Shown piece after piece: positions 1-8,153 of a stretch of DNA of 64,000 nt. Every line of letters begins with the position of its first letter. Within the stretch, counting starts at the first letter, position 1. The notes beneath the pieces are model-generated. The model did not search any database and was not told where the DNA came from. It was given only the letters and a program-made list of their open reading frames with translations. The stretch is from positions 1,358,001 to 1,422,000 of the forward strand of contig NZ_OY776574.1 in NCBI RefSeq assembly GCF_963675815.1, written 5' to 3'. Both the position numbers and the translations under genes were made by a program. The stretch is from an uncultured Desulfuromusa sp. (GTDB lineage: Bacteria > Desulfobacterota > Desulfuromonadia > Desulfuromonadales > Geopsychrobacteraceae).

Positions 1-262
1 GTTTGATAGTTTGGCCCCCGATATTCTGATTTGCACTCATGACAAAACCAACAATCATTATTTCCGCCTTGGAGTCTGATTAACTTTTCGCTTGAGTCGT
101 AGCATTTTTGGCAAAAAGGGCCGTCTTTATGTTCCCCCTCAATGATCCAATAGGATGGTTTTTCATAAGTTACTTTTTTTGGAATTTCAATTTTCTTTCT
201 GGTTCTCTTACCGTTCCTTTAAGGATTCTATTTTCTTCTTCGAGGATCATTGCAGCTAACAT
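1..262 (-). pseudogene. Zinc-ribbon protein, frameshifted, 3' end beyond the left edge
   Basis: The minus strand encodes the conserved core of a common small bacterial zinc-ribbon protein. It has KPSYWIIEGEHKDGPFCQKC followed about 20 residues later by CWFCHEC, i.e. two CxxC pairs. The N-terminal part (ILEEENRILKG, a coiled-coil-like segment, then KLKFQKK) lies in another frame and meets a stop directly after a run of seven A (plus-strand T at 174-180). Reading -1 at this run joins KLKFQKK to VTYEKPSYW, which resembles family members I recall. It may be a decayed gene, a sequencing indel in a homopolymer, or programmed frameshifting, since the run forms A AAA AAG in the upstream frame. The gene continues past position 1. 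The start at 262 is a guess (250 is also possible). Function unknown. Confidence 0.5.
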
Positions 263-380
263 TGTTAATAAGAGGAAATTTTTCCACTTAACGCTAAGAT
301 TAACTGGTTTCCAATATTTAAAAATAAATATGGAAAAATACCCTTGTTAAAGCTCTTACTTTTCCAGTATCCAGTAAAAT

Positions 381-419
381 AAAAAAGCCATTCACCAGAT
401 ACAACTCCGGTGAATGGCT
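381..419 (-). terminator. Rho-independent terminator of the liv/ior/paaK operon
   Basis: A perfect 11-bp inverted repeat (AGCCATTCACC at 386-396, GGTGAATGGCT at 409-419) has a 12-nt loop. On the minus strand it is followed by a T run, seen as A at 381-386 on the plus strand. It lies about 100 bp beyond the stop codon of the livF-paaK gene. Confidence 0.8.
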
Positions 420-519
420 TTATAAAACTTGATTTTTTCTTATCAGACACATTCCCCTCCTTTGTGCAGATAAACAATACCCCATAAATACTGTTATTGC
501 GCGGTCATGTCAAATAGAA

Positions 520-2607
520 CTAGACGATTTCATCCTGAATCCGGTTATCAAAAACCCGCTGACTTTTCTTTTCCGAACGTGGCAAGCTGGCATAATCAAC
601 CAGTTCCAGATCGACGGAAACCAGCAGCTGTTTTTTGATCTGATGGGTGACTTCGTGACTGAGTTCCGGACTGCGTTTGGCCTCGACTTTTTCAGCGCGT
701 TCTACAACCAAACGGAGGTGGTCACGTTCGGCATTGTCGCGGGTGAGATGAATCTGGAATTCGGAGCCGATTCCTGGAACGGTTGACAAAATGGTATCGA
801 TACTGCTGGGATAAATATTGACGCCACGGAACTTGATGGTGTCATCACTCCGTCCTTTAATCCGCGAGTGGCGGGGTAAAATGCTGCCGCAACCGCAACG
901 ACCTGGAATAATCCGGGTAATATCGCGAGTGCGATAACGGATCAGCGGCGCCCCCTCTTTACAGAGTGAAGTGACAACCATCTCTCCCCACTCGCCATCC
1001 GGCAGTGGTTGCAGGGTTTCCGGATCGAGAATTTCTACCAGATAATAATCTCCCCAGTAATGGATACAGTCATGCTCACTGCATTCAATCCCGGTTCCGG
1101 GGCCATAGAGTTCCGTCAGTCCGGTGATATCAAATAATTCTGCGCCACCAAACAACTCGGAAATCTTCTGGCGCATGGAACGGCTGGAACGTTCTGAACC
1201 ATAGATGATTTTATTAACCGCAATCTGATCGGCAACGCCGCGCTTGTGGATTTCTTCAGCCATCAATAACGCCATGGAGGCGGTGGAGCAAAAGACGGTT
1301 GATTGGAAGTCGAGTAGAAATTGAATCTGCATGTCGATATTGCCGGGACCAACGGGAACGGCCAGGGCGCCTATCTTCTCACACCCGAGCTGAAAGCCCA
1401 TTCCGGCAGTCCATACGCCATATCCGACAGCAATTTGCACCCGATCCAGGGGGGTGACCCCGGCCATCTGATAACCGCGGGCAAAAAAATCGCTCCAGTC
1501 ATCGATATCTTTCTGGGTGTAGCAGAGGACTTTGCGCTTGCCGGTTGTTCCGGAGGAGGCATGGACACGTACAATCTGTTCAAACGGAACGGATTTGAGG
1601 GGGAAAGGGTAGCCATCGCGCAGGTCTTCGGCAGTGGTAAAAGGGAGTTTGCTTAAATCCTTCAAAGACTGAATCTTGTCTGGTGTGATCCCCGCCTGAT
1701 CCAGTTTCTCACGGTATTCTGTTGAACCTTCATAGGCATGTCGTACCGTCCATTTTAAACCTGCCAGCTGATGTGTTTTAAGTTCGTCTTCAGTGGTAAA
1801 TGCGGGCATAAAGTTCTGTTGTTGCATGTTAGTCTTCTCCAGGCGAATATTGGTCAGTCCGGCAGCGCCTAAGCGACTGGCAGCGGGATTGGCGTCACTG
1901 GCCGCTCCAAGAAAAGTGGAACGGAGGACAGGATCGTTCAATAGATCGCTACTTTTTCCCTGCTCAACAATTTTACCGTTGGCCAGCAGGTAGGCGTTGT
2001 CCGAAGCAGAAAGTGCTCGCGCGGCATTCTGCTCAACCAGCAGGATCGTGGTGCCAGAGCGGGCAAGTTGATGGATAATGGCAAAAATTTCATCCGTTAT
2101 CTTTGGTGCCAGCCCCAGACTTGGTTCATCAAGCAGAAGCAAGCTGGGTTTCGCCATCAAGGCGCGCCCCATGGCCAGCATCTGTTGTTCCCCTCCTGAA
2201 AGGGTTCCGGCTAATTGTTGTTGCCGCTCCTGTAATTTCGGAAAGCGGACGAAAACCTCTTCTATCCGCAAATTGGTTTCAGATTTTGAGAGTTTTAACG
2301 GGATGACACCGAGATGAAGATTTTCCAGCACCGATAAGTGGCTGAAAACTTCACGCCCCTCAGGAGACAGGGCCAGACCCAGGCGGACCATCTGTGCTGG
2401 GCTGGAATGGGTAATTGTTTTCCCATTGAGGCGGATTTGACCTTCTGTAGGCTTAATCAGACCCATAATACACTTCAGTAAAGTGCTTTTACCTGCCCCG
2501 TTTGCACCCACCAGAGCAACCGTTTCACCCTGCTTGATCTGTAGATCGATTCCAAACAGAGCCTGAGCTGCACCGTAATGGGCGGTAAGATTGTCAATTT
2601 TCAGCAT
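520..2607 (-). CDS. LivF-type ABC ATPase fused in frame to phenylacetate-CoA ligase
   Basis: One continuous frame carries two complete proteins. Residues 1-235 are a branched-chain-type ABC ATPase of the LivF class: Walker A GANGAGKST, signature LSGGEQQ, Walker B LLLLDEPSLGLAP, and H-loop region LLVEQN. A linker of about 25 residues follows. From residue 261 there is a full-length PaaK-type AMP-forming aryl-CoA ligase (435 aa) with the P-loop-like HASSGTTGKRK, the GLTELYGPG region, YRTRDIT and the C-terminal KGRSDDTIKFRGVNIYPS. PaaK activates phenylacetate-type acids to CoA thioesters. The ATPase should energise uptake by the adjacent LivHM permeases. ATG 2607 is chosen because it matches the usual LivF start; a TTG at 2646 would add 13 atypical residues. 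The PaaK part keeps its own ATG at 1827 behind a good Shine-Dalgarno, so a separate ligase may also be made. It could instead be two genes with a lost stop codon. Confidence 0.85.
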   Translation of the reverse strand: MLKIDNLTAHYGAAQALFGIDLQIKQGETVALVGANGAGKSTLLKCIMGLIKPTEGQIRLNGKTITHSSPAQMVRLGLALSPEGREVFSHLSVLENLHLGVIPLKLSKSETNLRIEEVFVRFPKLQERQQQLAGTLSGGEQQMLAMGRALMAKPSLLLLDEPSLGLAPKITDEIFAIIHQLARSGTTILLVEQNAARALSASDNAYLLANGKIVEQGKSSDLLNDPVLRSTFLGAASDANPAASRLGAAGLTNIRLEKTNMQQQNFMPAFTTEDELKTHQLAGLKWTVRHAYEGSTEYREKLDQAGITPDKIQSLKDLSKLPFTTAEDLRDGYPFPLKSVPFEQIVRVHASSGTTGKRKVLCYTQKDIDDWSDFFARGYQMAGVTPLDRVQIAVGYGVWTAGMGFQLGCEKIGALAVPVGPGNIDMQIQFLLDFQSTVFCSTASMALLMAEEIHKRGVADQIAVNKIIYGSERSSRSMRQKISELFGGAELFDITGLTELYGPGTGIECSEHDCIHYWGDYYLVEILDPETLQPLPDGEWGEMVVTSLCKEGAPLIRYRTRDITRIIPGRCGCGSILPRHSRIKGRSDDTIKFRGVNIYPSSIDTILSTVPGIGSEFQIHLTRDNAERDHLRLVVERAEKVEAKRSPELSHEVTHQIKKQLLVSVDLELVDYASLPRSEKKSQRVFDNRIQDEIV
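1828..1840 (-). promoter_or_regulatory. Internal ribosome binding site before the PaaK half
   Basis: On the minus strand GGAGAAG (1834-1840) precedes an ATG (1825-1827) by 6 nt. This ATG is in frame with the livF start and opens a normal-length phenylacetate-CoA ligase. This suggests that the ligase can be translated on its own despite the fusion. Use of the site is inferred. Confidence 0.55.
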
Positions 2608-2660
2608 CGTTAAACCATTGAAGTCATAAGTTATAAAGAGTTCCAAGCCAGTAAAAAACT

Positions 2661-2783
2661 TTAACGCAGAGGCGGAGAGAAGCAGAGAAAGGCAAAAAAG
2701 AACCTTTCTTCTGAGTTAAATTCTATAGATAAGGTTCCATGATTTTTTCAGCGAACTCTGCTTTTTTTGCTTCTCTCCGTTAA
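2661..2783. repeat. Intergenic repeat element, copy 1 (livF-livG gap)
   Basis: The element starts with TTAACG, CAGAGGC and GGAGAGAAGC (2661-2683) and ends with GCTTCTCTCCGTTAA (2769-2783). The right arm is the reverse complement of the left arm minus the 7-nt CAGAGGC insert. The gap between livF and livG consists almost entirely of it. A second copy with the same end modules and orientation lies at 7086-7171. No coding sequence is seen inside. Confidence 0.6.
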
Positions 2784-2787
2784 AAAA

Positions 2788-3552
2788 TTAAGCCGTCGCA
2801 TCCATCCGTCCCAAATAAGCTTCCAGCACTAACGGGTTGCGGCGAACCTCATCCGGTGTTCCGGTAGCGATACATTTTCCACTGTCCAGCACGACAACCT
2901 GATCAGCGATCTGCATCACCAGATCCATATCATGTTCAACCAGAAGCATGGTATGTCCGGCACTTCTGAGCAAACGTAATTGTTCGGCAACAGTCTCCGT
3001 TTCTTCGGCATTGAGTCCTGCCACCGGTTCATCAAGTAAAATCAATTGTGGTTTTCCCACTGTGGCGCGTGCCAGTTCGACCCGCTTTTTATCACCGTAG
3101 GCCAATACTTCAGCGGGCCAGTTGGCTTTATCGGTCAGACCGAAGCGATCCAGAGCTTCCAGTGCCCGTAATTTCAGATTTCTTTCCCGATGCCGCAAAT
3201 AGGGGAGCCGCAACATGGCCATGAACATGGAGTCGCCCCCTTCACAGGTCAGCCCGGTTAAAATATTTTCCAGAACGGTCAGGCGTGGAAAAATCTTTAA
3301 ATTCTGAAACGTACGGGAGATCCCTAATCTGCTGATGCTATATGCCGGCAGTGCTGCGATCTGCTCATTTTGAAAAATGACCTCTCCCGAGGTTGGCTGC
3401 AGGACACCGGTGATGCAGTTGATCAGCGTGCTTTTCCCTGCCCCATTCGGACCGATCAGCGCTGTCAGTTGTCCTTTGGGAACCGAGAACGTCACCTCAC
3501 TCAGGGCCGGAAGACCTCCAAAGTTTTTGCTGACGTGCTTAAGTTTCAGCAT
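2788..3552 (-). CDS. livG: Branched-chain-type amino acid ABC transporter ATPase LivG
   Basis: A 254-residue cytoplasmic ATPase of the LivG class, one of the two nucleotide-binding subunits of a HAAT-family importer. Visible motifs are Walker A GPNGAGKST, the family-typical ISRTFQNLKIF, a signature-region variant VLAYGDKKRVELARA, Walker B LILLDEPVAGLN and switch LLVEHDMD. The length is normal. Its start overlaps the end of livM by 14 bp, so the two are translationally coupled. A 180-bp gap containing a repeat element separates it from livF-paaK. Context (iorAB, TrpR, PaaK) suggests an aromatic rather than aliphatic amino acid substrate, which is an inference. Confidence 0.93.
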   Translation of the reverse strand: MLKLKHVSKNFGGLPALSEVTFSVPKGQLTALIGPNGAGKSTLINCITGVLQPTSGEVIFQNEQIAALPAYSISRLGISRTFQNLKIFPRLTVLENILTGLTCEGGDSMFMAMLRLPYLRHRERNLKLRALEALDRFGLTDKANWPAEVLAYGDKKRVELARATVGKPQLILLDEPVAGLNAEETETVAEQLRLLRSAGHTMLLVEHDMDLVMQIADQVVVLDSGKCIATGTPDEVRRNPLVLEAYLGRMDATA

Positions 3553-4537
3553 TTTTCTGCCTCCGCAACGCCAGCTTTATCTTGATGGTATCAATCAGTC
3601 CGGTGACAAGCCCCTGGGGGAGGAACATCAGCACCAGAACCAGGATGCCGCCATGAACGAAATCCTTGTAAGTCTCAAACATATCCATCCACTCTGGAAG
3701 CAGGGTAATCAGGGCAGCGCCAAACAATGACCCCCAGATGGATCCCATGCCACCAACGACAACCATGATAACCATGTCCGCAGAGGTGAAAATTCCAAAA
3801 GAATCAGGACTGATAAAGGTATAGCAGTGGGCAAACAGACTGCCGGCAATGGATGCCAGAACGGCTGAGAGAACGAACACTTTAACTTTTGCATTGCGGG
3901 TATTGACCCCCAGAGCTTCTGCCGCGACTTCATCTCCGGCTAAGGCTGACAGACCACGACCGACGCCACTGCGCACCAGGTTCAAACAGAGCAGCAAGCT
4001 GACCAGAACAAATCCCCAGATCAGATAATGGAGGCGGACTTCATCATCAAACTGGAAATTTCCAACAGAGAGGTAGGGAATGCCCGAAAACCCGCTGGGC
4101 CCGCCAGTGACTTCATCCCACTGCAGCAGCACGGTATAAACGACGAAGTTTAATCCCAGGGTCGCCATGGCCAGATAATGGCCAGAAAGGCGCAGGATCG
4201 GGATCGCTATCAGCAGCGCGACCAAGGAGACCAGGACAGCAACGAGAACCATCGCCAACCAGGGGGGCGTTTCGAACGTCACGGTGGCAATGGCTGAACC
4301 ATAGGCCCCGAGCCCAAAAAAAGCGGCATGACCTAGAGAAATCTGCCCCGAATAACCGATAAAGAGATTGAGACCAAGAACCACAATAACGTTGATGGCG
4401 ATCAGGTTCGTCAACCCGAGGGTGTAGGGGTTGTCTTCAATCAGTGGGAAGAGCAGTAGCGCCAATGACAATCCGGTAACCGAGAGCCCGGTACGGTGCA
4501 GGTAGATGAAATAGAGGATTTTTTGTTTACTGGTCAT
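3539..4537 (-). CDS. livM: Branched-chain-type amino acid ABC transporter permease LivM
   Basis: A 332-residue polytopic inner-membrane protein with the LivM hallmark GLNLFIGYSGQISLGHAAFF near residue 55 and GGMGSIWGSLFGAALI near residue 270. It has eight or more hydrophobic segments and a basic tail. It forms the translocation pore with LivH. It lies directly upstream of livG, overlapping it, and downstream of iorB with a 195-bp gap in which I see no gene. The order livH-iorA-iorB-livM means the oxidoreductase genes are inserted between the two permease genes. Confidence 0.93.
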   Translation of the reverse strand: MTSKQKILYFIYLHRTGLSVTGLSLALLLFPLIEDNPYTLGLTNLIAINVIVVLGLNLFIGYSGQISLGHAAFFGLGAYGSAIATVTFETPPWLAMVLVAVLVSLVALLIAIPILRLSGHYLAMATLGLNFVVYTVLLQWDEVTGGPSGFSGIPYLSVGNFQFDDEVRLHYLIWGFVLVSLLLCLNLVRSGVGRGLSALAGDEVAAEALGVNTRNAKVKVFVLSAVLASIAGSLFAHCYTFISPDSFGIFTSADMVIMVVVGGMGSIWGSLFGAALITLLPEWMDMFETYKDFVHGGILVLVLMFLPQGLVTGLIDTIKIKLALRRQKNAET

Positions 4538-4732
4538 ATGTTGCTCGTTCGCTTTTTATATATATGCAACGGTTTGCTATTTCTTGGCTTTTGGGTTCAG
4601 CTTCCCCGTGTGACGCAGCCGAAAATGGATATCTGTGTTGCGATCAGTGCGGCAAAAACTCGCTTCGCTCAAACATTTCCCGCTCTTTTTCTCAAACCAG
4701 CTGTTCCTCTCCGGCGTCGTCGCACGGGAAAT

Positions 4733-5233
4733 CTAGCGGCCCAGTCCTTTGTGAAAAGCGGCTAAATTTTGTTCCACAAATTTAGCTGGTGCCAATTGTT
4801 TAATCGCCGTTTCACAATCTTCGACACTACAAAACACAACCTTCTGTTGTACTGCCAGACCCAGCAGCACCAGATTCAAGAGGACAGCATTACCAAGATC
4901 CCGCGCAATTTTGGCTGCGTCGATCCGTGTTCCTTCTCCATCCTTGTCCGCATTGATCAACAACTTGCCATCGGTTTTGAGCAACGATTGATGTACCGGA
5001 AGATTGGCTTCCCAGAGCAGGAGTCCGAGGTCCGCCTGACCTGTACGGATCAACGGACTGGCAAAATCACCGACCTTGATGGTTGAAAGCACGGTTCCGC
5101 CGCGTTGGGCCATGCCATGGGTTTCAGACGTCAGAACCGGAATACCACGATTGACGGCAACCTGAGCGATCACCCGGGTCAGAAACAGCACGCCCTGTCC
5201 GCCGATACCACTGACGATAATCTGCTGTTTCAT
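4733..5233 (-). CDS. iorB: Indolepyruvate:ferredoxin oxidoreductase beta subunit
   Basis: A 166-residue gamma/beta-type subunit of 2-oxoacid:ferredoxin oxidoreductases. The N-terminus IIVSGIGGQGVLFLTRVIA and ETHGMAQRGGTV are diagnostic of IorB. With IorA it oxidatively decarboxylates aryl pyruvates (indolepyruvate, phenylpyruvate) to aryl-acetyl-CoA and reduces ferredoxin. The start at 5233 fits the family; 19 extra upstream residues in the same frame lie within iorA and are unlikely. The ATG overlaps the iorA stop (ATGA), indicating coupled translation. Confidence 0.93.
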   Translation of the reverse strand: MKQQIIVSGIGGQGVLFLTRVIAQVAVNRGIPVLTSETHGMAQRGGTVLSTIKVGDFASPLIRTGQADLGLLLWEANLPVHQSLLKTDGKLLINADKDGEGTRIDAAKIARDLGNAVLLNLVLLGLAVQQKVVFCSVEDCETAIKQLAPAKFVEQNLAAFHKGLGR

Positions 5234-7056
5234 GACTTTTCCTCCTTGATGATGGCTGCAACGGGGCAAACCGGGATGCAGGTGCCGCAACCGATACAGC
5301 GATCCTGATCAACGACAGCAATATTTTTGACCCGATCCATGGACAGAGCCGGACACTCAAAAGCACTGGTGCATTTTTCACAGCCGATACAATTGTCCTG
5401 AATTGTGACCTTGAAAGATTCCTGAGATTTTCGTGTTGCCGGGTCCATGATACAGCCGTGGCGGGCAATCAACACCGCAACACCCCCTTCAGGGGAGCGA
5501 ATATAGTCATCAGCCTGCTTGAGTAGCGCTTCGAACTGTTCACTGTCATAAGGGTTACAGGTTTCCAGAAAATCAACGCCACTGGCTTTGACCAGAGGTT
5601 CAATGGCAATGGCTTTGGTCGGCTTGTCTCCGGCCGCGATACCCATGTGGGGAACCGGTTGTCCTCCAGTCATGGCGGCGGTGGCATTGTCGAGAATAAC
5701 GACAATGATCCGCGCCTGCTGGATGACGGCATTGATCAGCGCAGGAATACCGGCATGAAAAAAGGTTGAATCGCCGATGGTCACCACGATGGTGGGAAAA
5801 GAAGCATCATCCTGTTGATAGGCCTGATAGAATCCCGCCCCTTGACTGATGCAGGCGCCCATACAGTGAACGGTGTGAACCGCGCCCAGATTCATCCCTA
5901 ACGTATAACAGCCGATATCAGAGGGAAAAATCCCTTTTGGAAAGCATTTTTTGATGCTGTAAAAGGCTGTTCGATGTGAACAACCAGGGCAGAGAGACGG
6001 GCGTTGCCCGCGCCGTGCCGCTGGTTTTTCAAGCGGCGGCGGCAGCTGGAGAAAATCAGCCAAAGCCTGATGGATCACATCGGGGGTCAGCTCTCCTTCA
6101 CGGGGAACATGTGCCTCTTGCTTGCCAAATGCTCCGGGATGGGCCATTTGTAGTTCAATAACCGGGTAGGTTTCTTCCAGAATCAGAACCCGATCATACT
6201 GCTCACGCATCTGCTTGCAGAAATCGGGGTTCATCGGGTAGGGCATCAATACCTGATAAAGGTCGATGGATTTATCCAAGCTAAGTTCTTCCAGCAGATC
6301 GACGAGATTGCCGTAGGCGATCCCCGAAGCGATCATGGCTGTCCGTGGCTGACTCCCATCACCAGCTGTCAGTCGGGGCTGCCAGTCAGGTTCAAGGGCA
6401 ATCTCTTCCAGATGACCATTCAAGGTTCTATGGAGCTGCGGTAAAAAGGCGGGGGTTGCTGCCCAACGGGTCGGATTGGGCTCAAATTCGGCCTGTCGTT
6501 CCAGTTGTATCGGTGCTTCAAGGGACACATTCTGCCGTGAGTGGCAGATTCTGGTTGTCGGGCGTAAGACAATGTTGGTTTCATATTTTTCCGACAGTTC
6601 AAAAGCAGGTTGAATCATCGCTTTGGCTTCGGCAGGGCTAGCCGGATCAAGCACCGGAACCCGCGCCTGCAGGCAGAAGAGGCGTGTATCCTGTTCGTTT
6701 TGTGAGCTGTGGGGACCCGGATCATCGGCGACAATTGTCAGCATCCCCCCTTTGAGGCCGATATAGGCGGTGCGCATAAAAGCGTCAGCCGCGACATTCA
6801 GGCCGACCTGTTTCATCACCGCCACAGAACGTTTGCCGGTATAGCTGGCCGCAAGAGCAACCTCGAAAGCAATTTTTTCGTTGACTGACCATTCTATATG
6901 AAGGGGCTCAACGGCTTGTTCCTGTCGATCTATGACCGCTTGAAGAATTTCTGTCGAGGGGGTGCCGGGATAGGCTGCGGCAATTTGACAGCCGGCTTCA
7001 ATCAGTCCCTGACCGATAGCTTCGTTGCCCATGAGAAGTTGGATTTTAGTATTCAT
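5230..7056 (-). CDS. iorA: Indolepyruvate:ferredoxin oxidoreductase alpha subunit
   Basis: A 608-residue TPP-dependent catalytic subunit of archaeal/bacterial IOR. It begins with the pyrimidine-binding domain (MGNEAIGQGLIEAGCQIAAA, YPGTPSTEI). It continues with the TPP domain (LCPGCSHRTAF, GDSTFFHAGI, LDNATAAMTGGQPVP). It ends with a two-cluster 4Fe-4S ferredoxin domain, CIGCEKCTSAFECP and CIGCGTCIPVCP, with all cysteines present. Aryl pyruvates from transamination of aromatic amino acids are turned to aryl-acetyl-CoA. Together with the aryl-CoA ligase in the same operon this gives an aromatic amino acid fermentation or arylacetate assimilation route. The length is typical. Confidence 0.95.
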   Translation of the reverse strand: MNTKIQLLMGNEAIGQGLIEAGCQIAAAYPGTPSTEILQAVIDRQEQAVEPLHIEWSVNEKIAFEVALAASYTGKRSVAVMKQVGLNVAADAFMRTAYIGLKGGMLTIVADDPGPHSSQNEQDTRLFCLQARVPVLDPASPAEAKAMIQPAFELSEKYETNIVLRPTTRICHSRQNVSLEAPIQLERQAEFEPNPTRWAATPAFLPQLHRTLNGHLEEIALEPDWQPRLTAGDGSQPRTAMIASGIAYGNLVDLLEELSLDKSIDLYQVLMPYPMNPDFCKQMREQYDRVLILEETYPVIELQMAHPGAFGKQEAHVPREGELTPDVIHQALADFLQLPPPLEKPAARRGQRPSLCPGCSHRTAFYSIKKCFPKGIFPSDIGCYTLGMNLGAVHTVHCMGACISQGAGFYQAYQQDDASFPTIVVTIGDSTFFHAGIPALINAVIQQARIIVVILDNATAAMTGGQPVPHMGIAAGDKPTKAIAIEPLVKASGVDFLETCNPYDSEQFEALLKQADDYIRSPEGGVAVLIARHGCIMDPATRKSQESFKVTIQDNCIGCEKCTSAFECPALSMDRVKNIAVVDQDRCIGCGTCIPVCPVAAIIKEEKS

Positions 7057-7085
7057 TCTTCACTAACCTTAAATTCAAAAGCTTC

Positions 7086-7171
7086 TAACGCAGAGGAGGA
7101 GAGAACGCTGAGTTCGCAGAGAAGAGCAAGGTTTTCTCTCCGATCTCTCCACCTCTGCGTCTCTCCGTTAA
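7086..7171. repeat. Intergenic repeat element, copy 2 (iorA-livH gap)
   Basis: The left end TAACG, CAGAGGA, GGAGAGAA (7086-7105) nearly matches the left end of copy 1 at 2661. The right end contains CCTCTGCGT and CTCTCCGTTAA (7152-7171), which are complements of the same modules. It lies in the same orientation in the same operon. It probably folds into a long imperfect hairpin in the operon mRNA and could separate expression of livH from iorAB. Confidence 0.6.
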
Positions 7172-7177
7172 AATTAA

Positions 7178-8038
7178 TTATTTTCCCAGCAATCCCTTTG
7201 GACGCACAAACAGCACCAGCAACAACACCACAAAGGCGACTACATCTTTATAGGCACTGGAAATGTATCCCGCGGACAGTGATTCCAGCAGACCTAGGCC
7301 GAGACCTCCGAGAATGGCGCCCGGAAATGATCCGAAGCCTCCCAGGATAGCGGCGGCAAAGCCTTTGAGGCCAAGGAGAACGCCGACATCGTAGCTTAAT
7401 GTCGTGATTGGAGTGACTAAAACTCCGGCAAGGCCGCCGAGGGCTCCGGCGATGGCGTAACTGGTCAGCCTCACCCGACCTGCAGGGATGCCAACAACCG
7501 CTGCGGCTGTGGGGTTGGATGCGACCGCTCGCATCGATAAACCTAACGAGGTGCGATAAAAGAACCAGGTCAGCAAACCAATGGCGAGGACTGTCAGCAA
7601 CAGGATCCAGAGAGCTTGAGGGAGAACGCTGGCACCGAAAACCTTAACCGGGACATCGGGAGTGAGGGGAGGCAGAGCCATGCGATTTTTTCCCCAGACC
7701 AATTTAATGACACCACGTAAGATGATTGATAAACCAACAGTGAGAAAGATCAGAACCAGATGGTTCTCCGAGCGTGCCGGGCGAAGGCCAAAACGTTCCA
7801 CCAGCATTGCCACCAGGGCGACCCCCGAAACGGCGAGAAGCAACCCGGGGACCATCGGCAGTCCGGCCGTCAGCAGAGCTGAAAACATGATCATGCCGCC
7901 CAGAGAGACAAAATCCACCTGGACAAAATTGACGATTCCCATGGTGTTGTTGACAACACAGAATCCGAGGGCAATCAAGGCATAGATTGCACCGATGGTG
8001 AGGCCTGAAAACAGATACTGTAAAAAATCCTGAGACAT
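7178..8038 (-). CDS. livH: Branched-chain-type amino acid ABC transporter permease LivH
   Basis: A 286-residue inner-membrane permease with LivH features: the N-terminal GLTIGAIYALIALGFCVVNN motif, the glycine-rich GLKGFAAAILGGFGSFPGAI near residue 225, and about eight hydrophobic segments. It is the first gene of the minus-strand operon. The 114-bp space to the TrpR-like gene contains the operator-like palindrome and a Shine-Dalgarno (CAGGAG). No periplasmic binding protein (LivK) gene accompanies the operon in this window. Confidence 0.93.
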   Translation of the reverse strand: MSQDFLQYLFSGLTIGAIYALIALGFCVVNNTMGIVNFVQVDFVSLGGMIMFSALLTAGLPMVPGLLLAVSGVALVAMLVERFGLRPARSENHLVLIFLTVGLSIILRGVIKLVWGKNRMALPPLTPDVPVKVFGASVLPQALWILLLTVLAIGLLTWFFYRTSLGLSMRAVASNPTAAAVVGIPAGRVRLTSYAIAGALGGLAGVLVTPITTLSYDVGVLLGLKGFAAAILGGFGSFPGAILGGLGLGLLESLSAGYISSAYKDVVAFVVLLLVLFVRPKGLLGK

Positions 8039-8116
8039 AAAAACTGCACGCTCCTGTATCGATATCAGACTCGATGAGTACGAATAAAGAGGGGGGAGTG
8101 TGTCGCAAGAAAAGAG

Positions 8117-8144
8117 TTGACATCTAAACCCTGTGTACTATTGT
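8117..8144 (+). promoter_or_regulatory. Probable sigma-70 promoter of the trpR-like gene
   Basis: A perfect -35 TTGACA (8117-8122) is followed after 16 bp by TATTGT (8139-8144), a 4/6 match to the -10 box. The start point would fall only a few bases before the ATG at 8153, so the mRNA would be almost leaderless. This agrees with the absence of a Shine-Dalgarno there. The -10 box is overlapped by the operator-like repeat. Confidence 0.5.
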
Positions 8145-8153
8145 ACTAGTACA
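8134..8153. promoter_or_regulatory. trp-operator-like site (tandem TGTACTA half-sites)
   Basis: TGTACTAGTACA (8142-8153) is a perfect 12-bp palindrome with the central CTAG typical of TrpR operators. A further TGTACTA (8134-8140) sits exactly 8 bp upstream, the spacing known for tandem TrpR dimers on trp operators. It covers the putative -10 box and the first base of the trpR-like start codon, and lies in the control region shared with livH. Autoregulation and control of the liv/ior operon are inferred. Confidence 0.6.

Noticed and set aside
265..477. A 70-codon minus-strand frame through the terminator
   Set aside because: It reads across the hairpin at 386-419, has no family match, and overlaps the zinc-ribbon fragment.
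2608..2646. TTG start extending livF-paaK by 13 residues
   Set aside because: The extension does not resemble LivF N-termini and overlaps a repeat-flanked leader; ATG 2607 gives the standard MLKIDNLTAHYG start.
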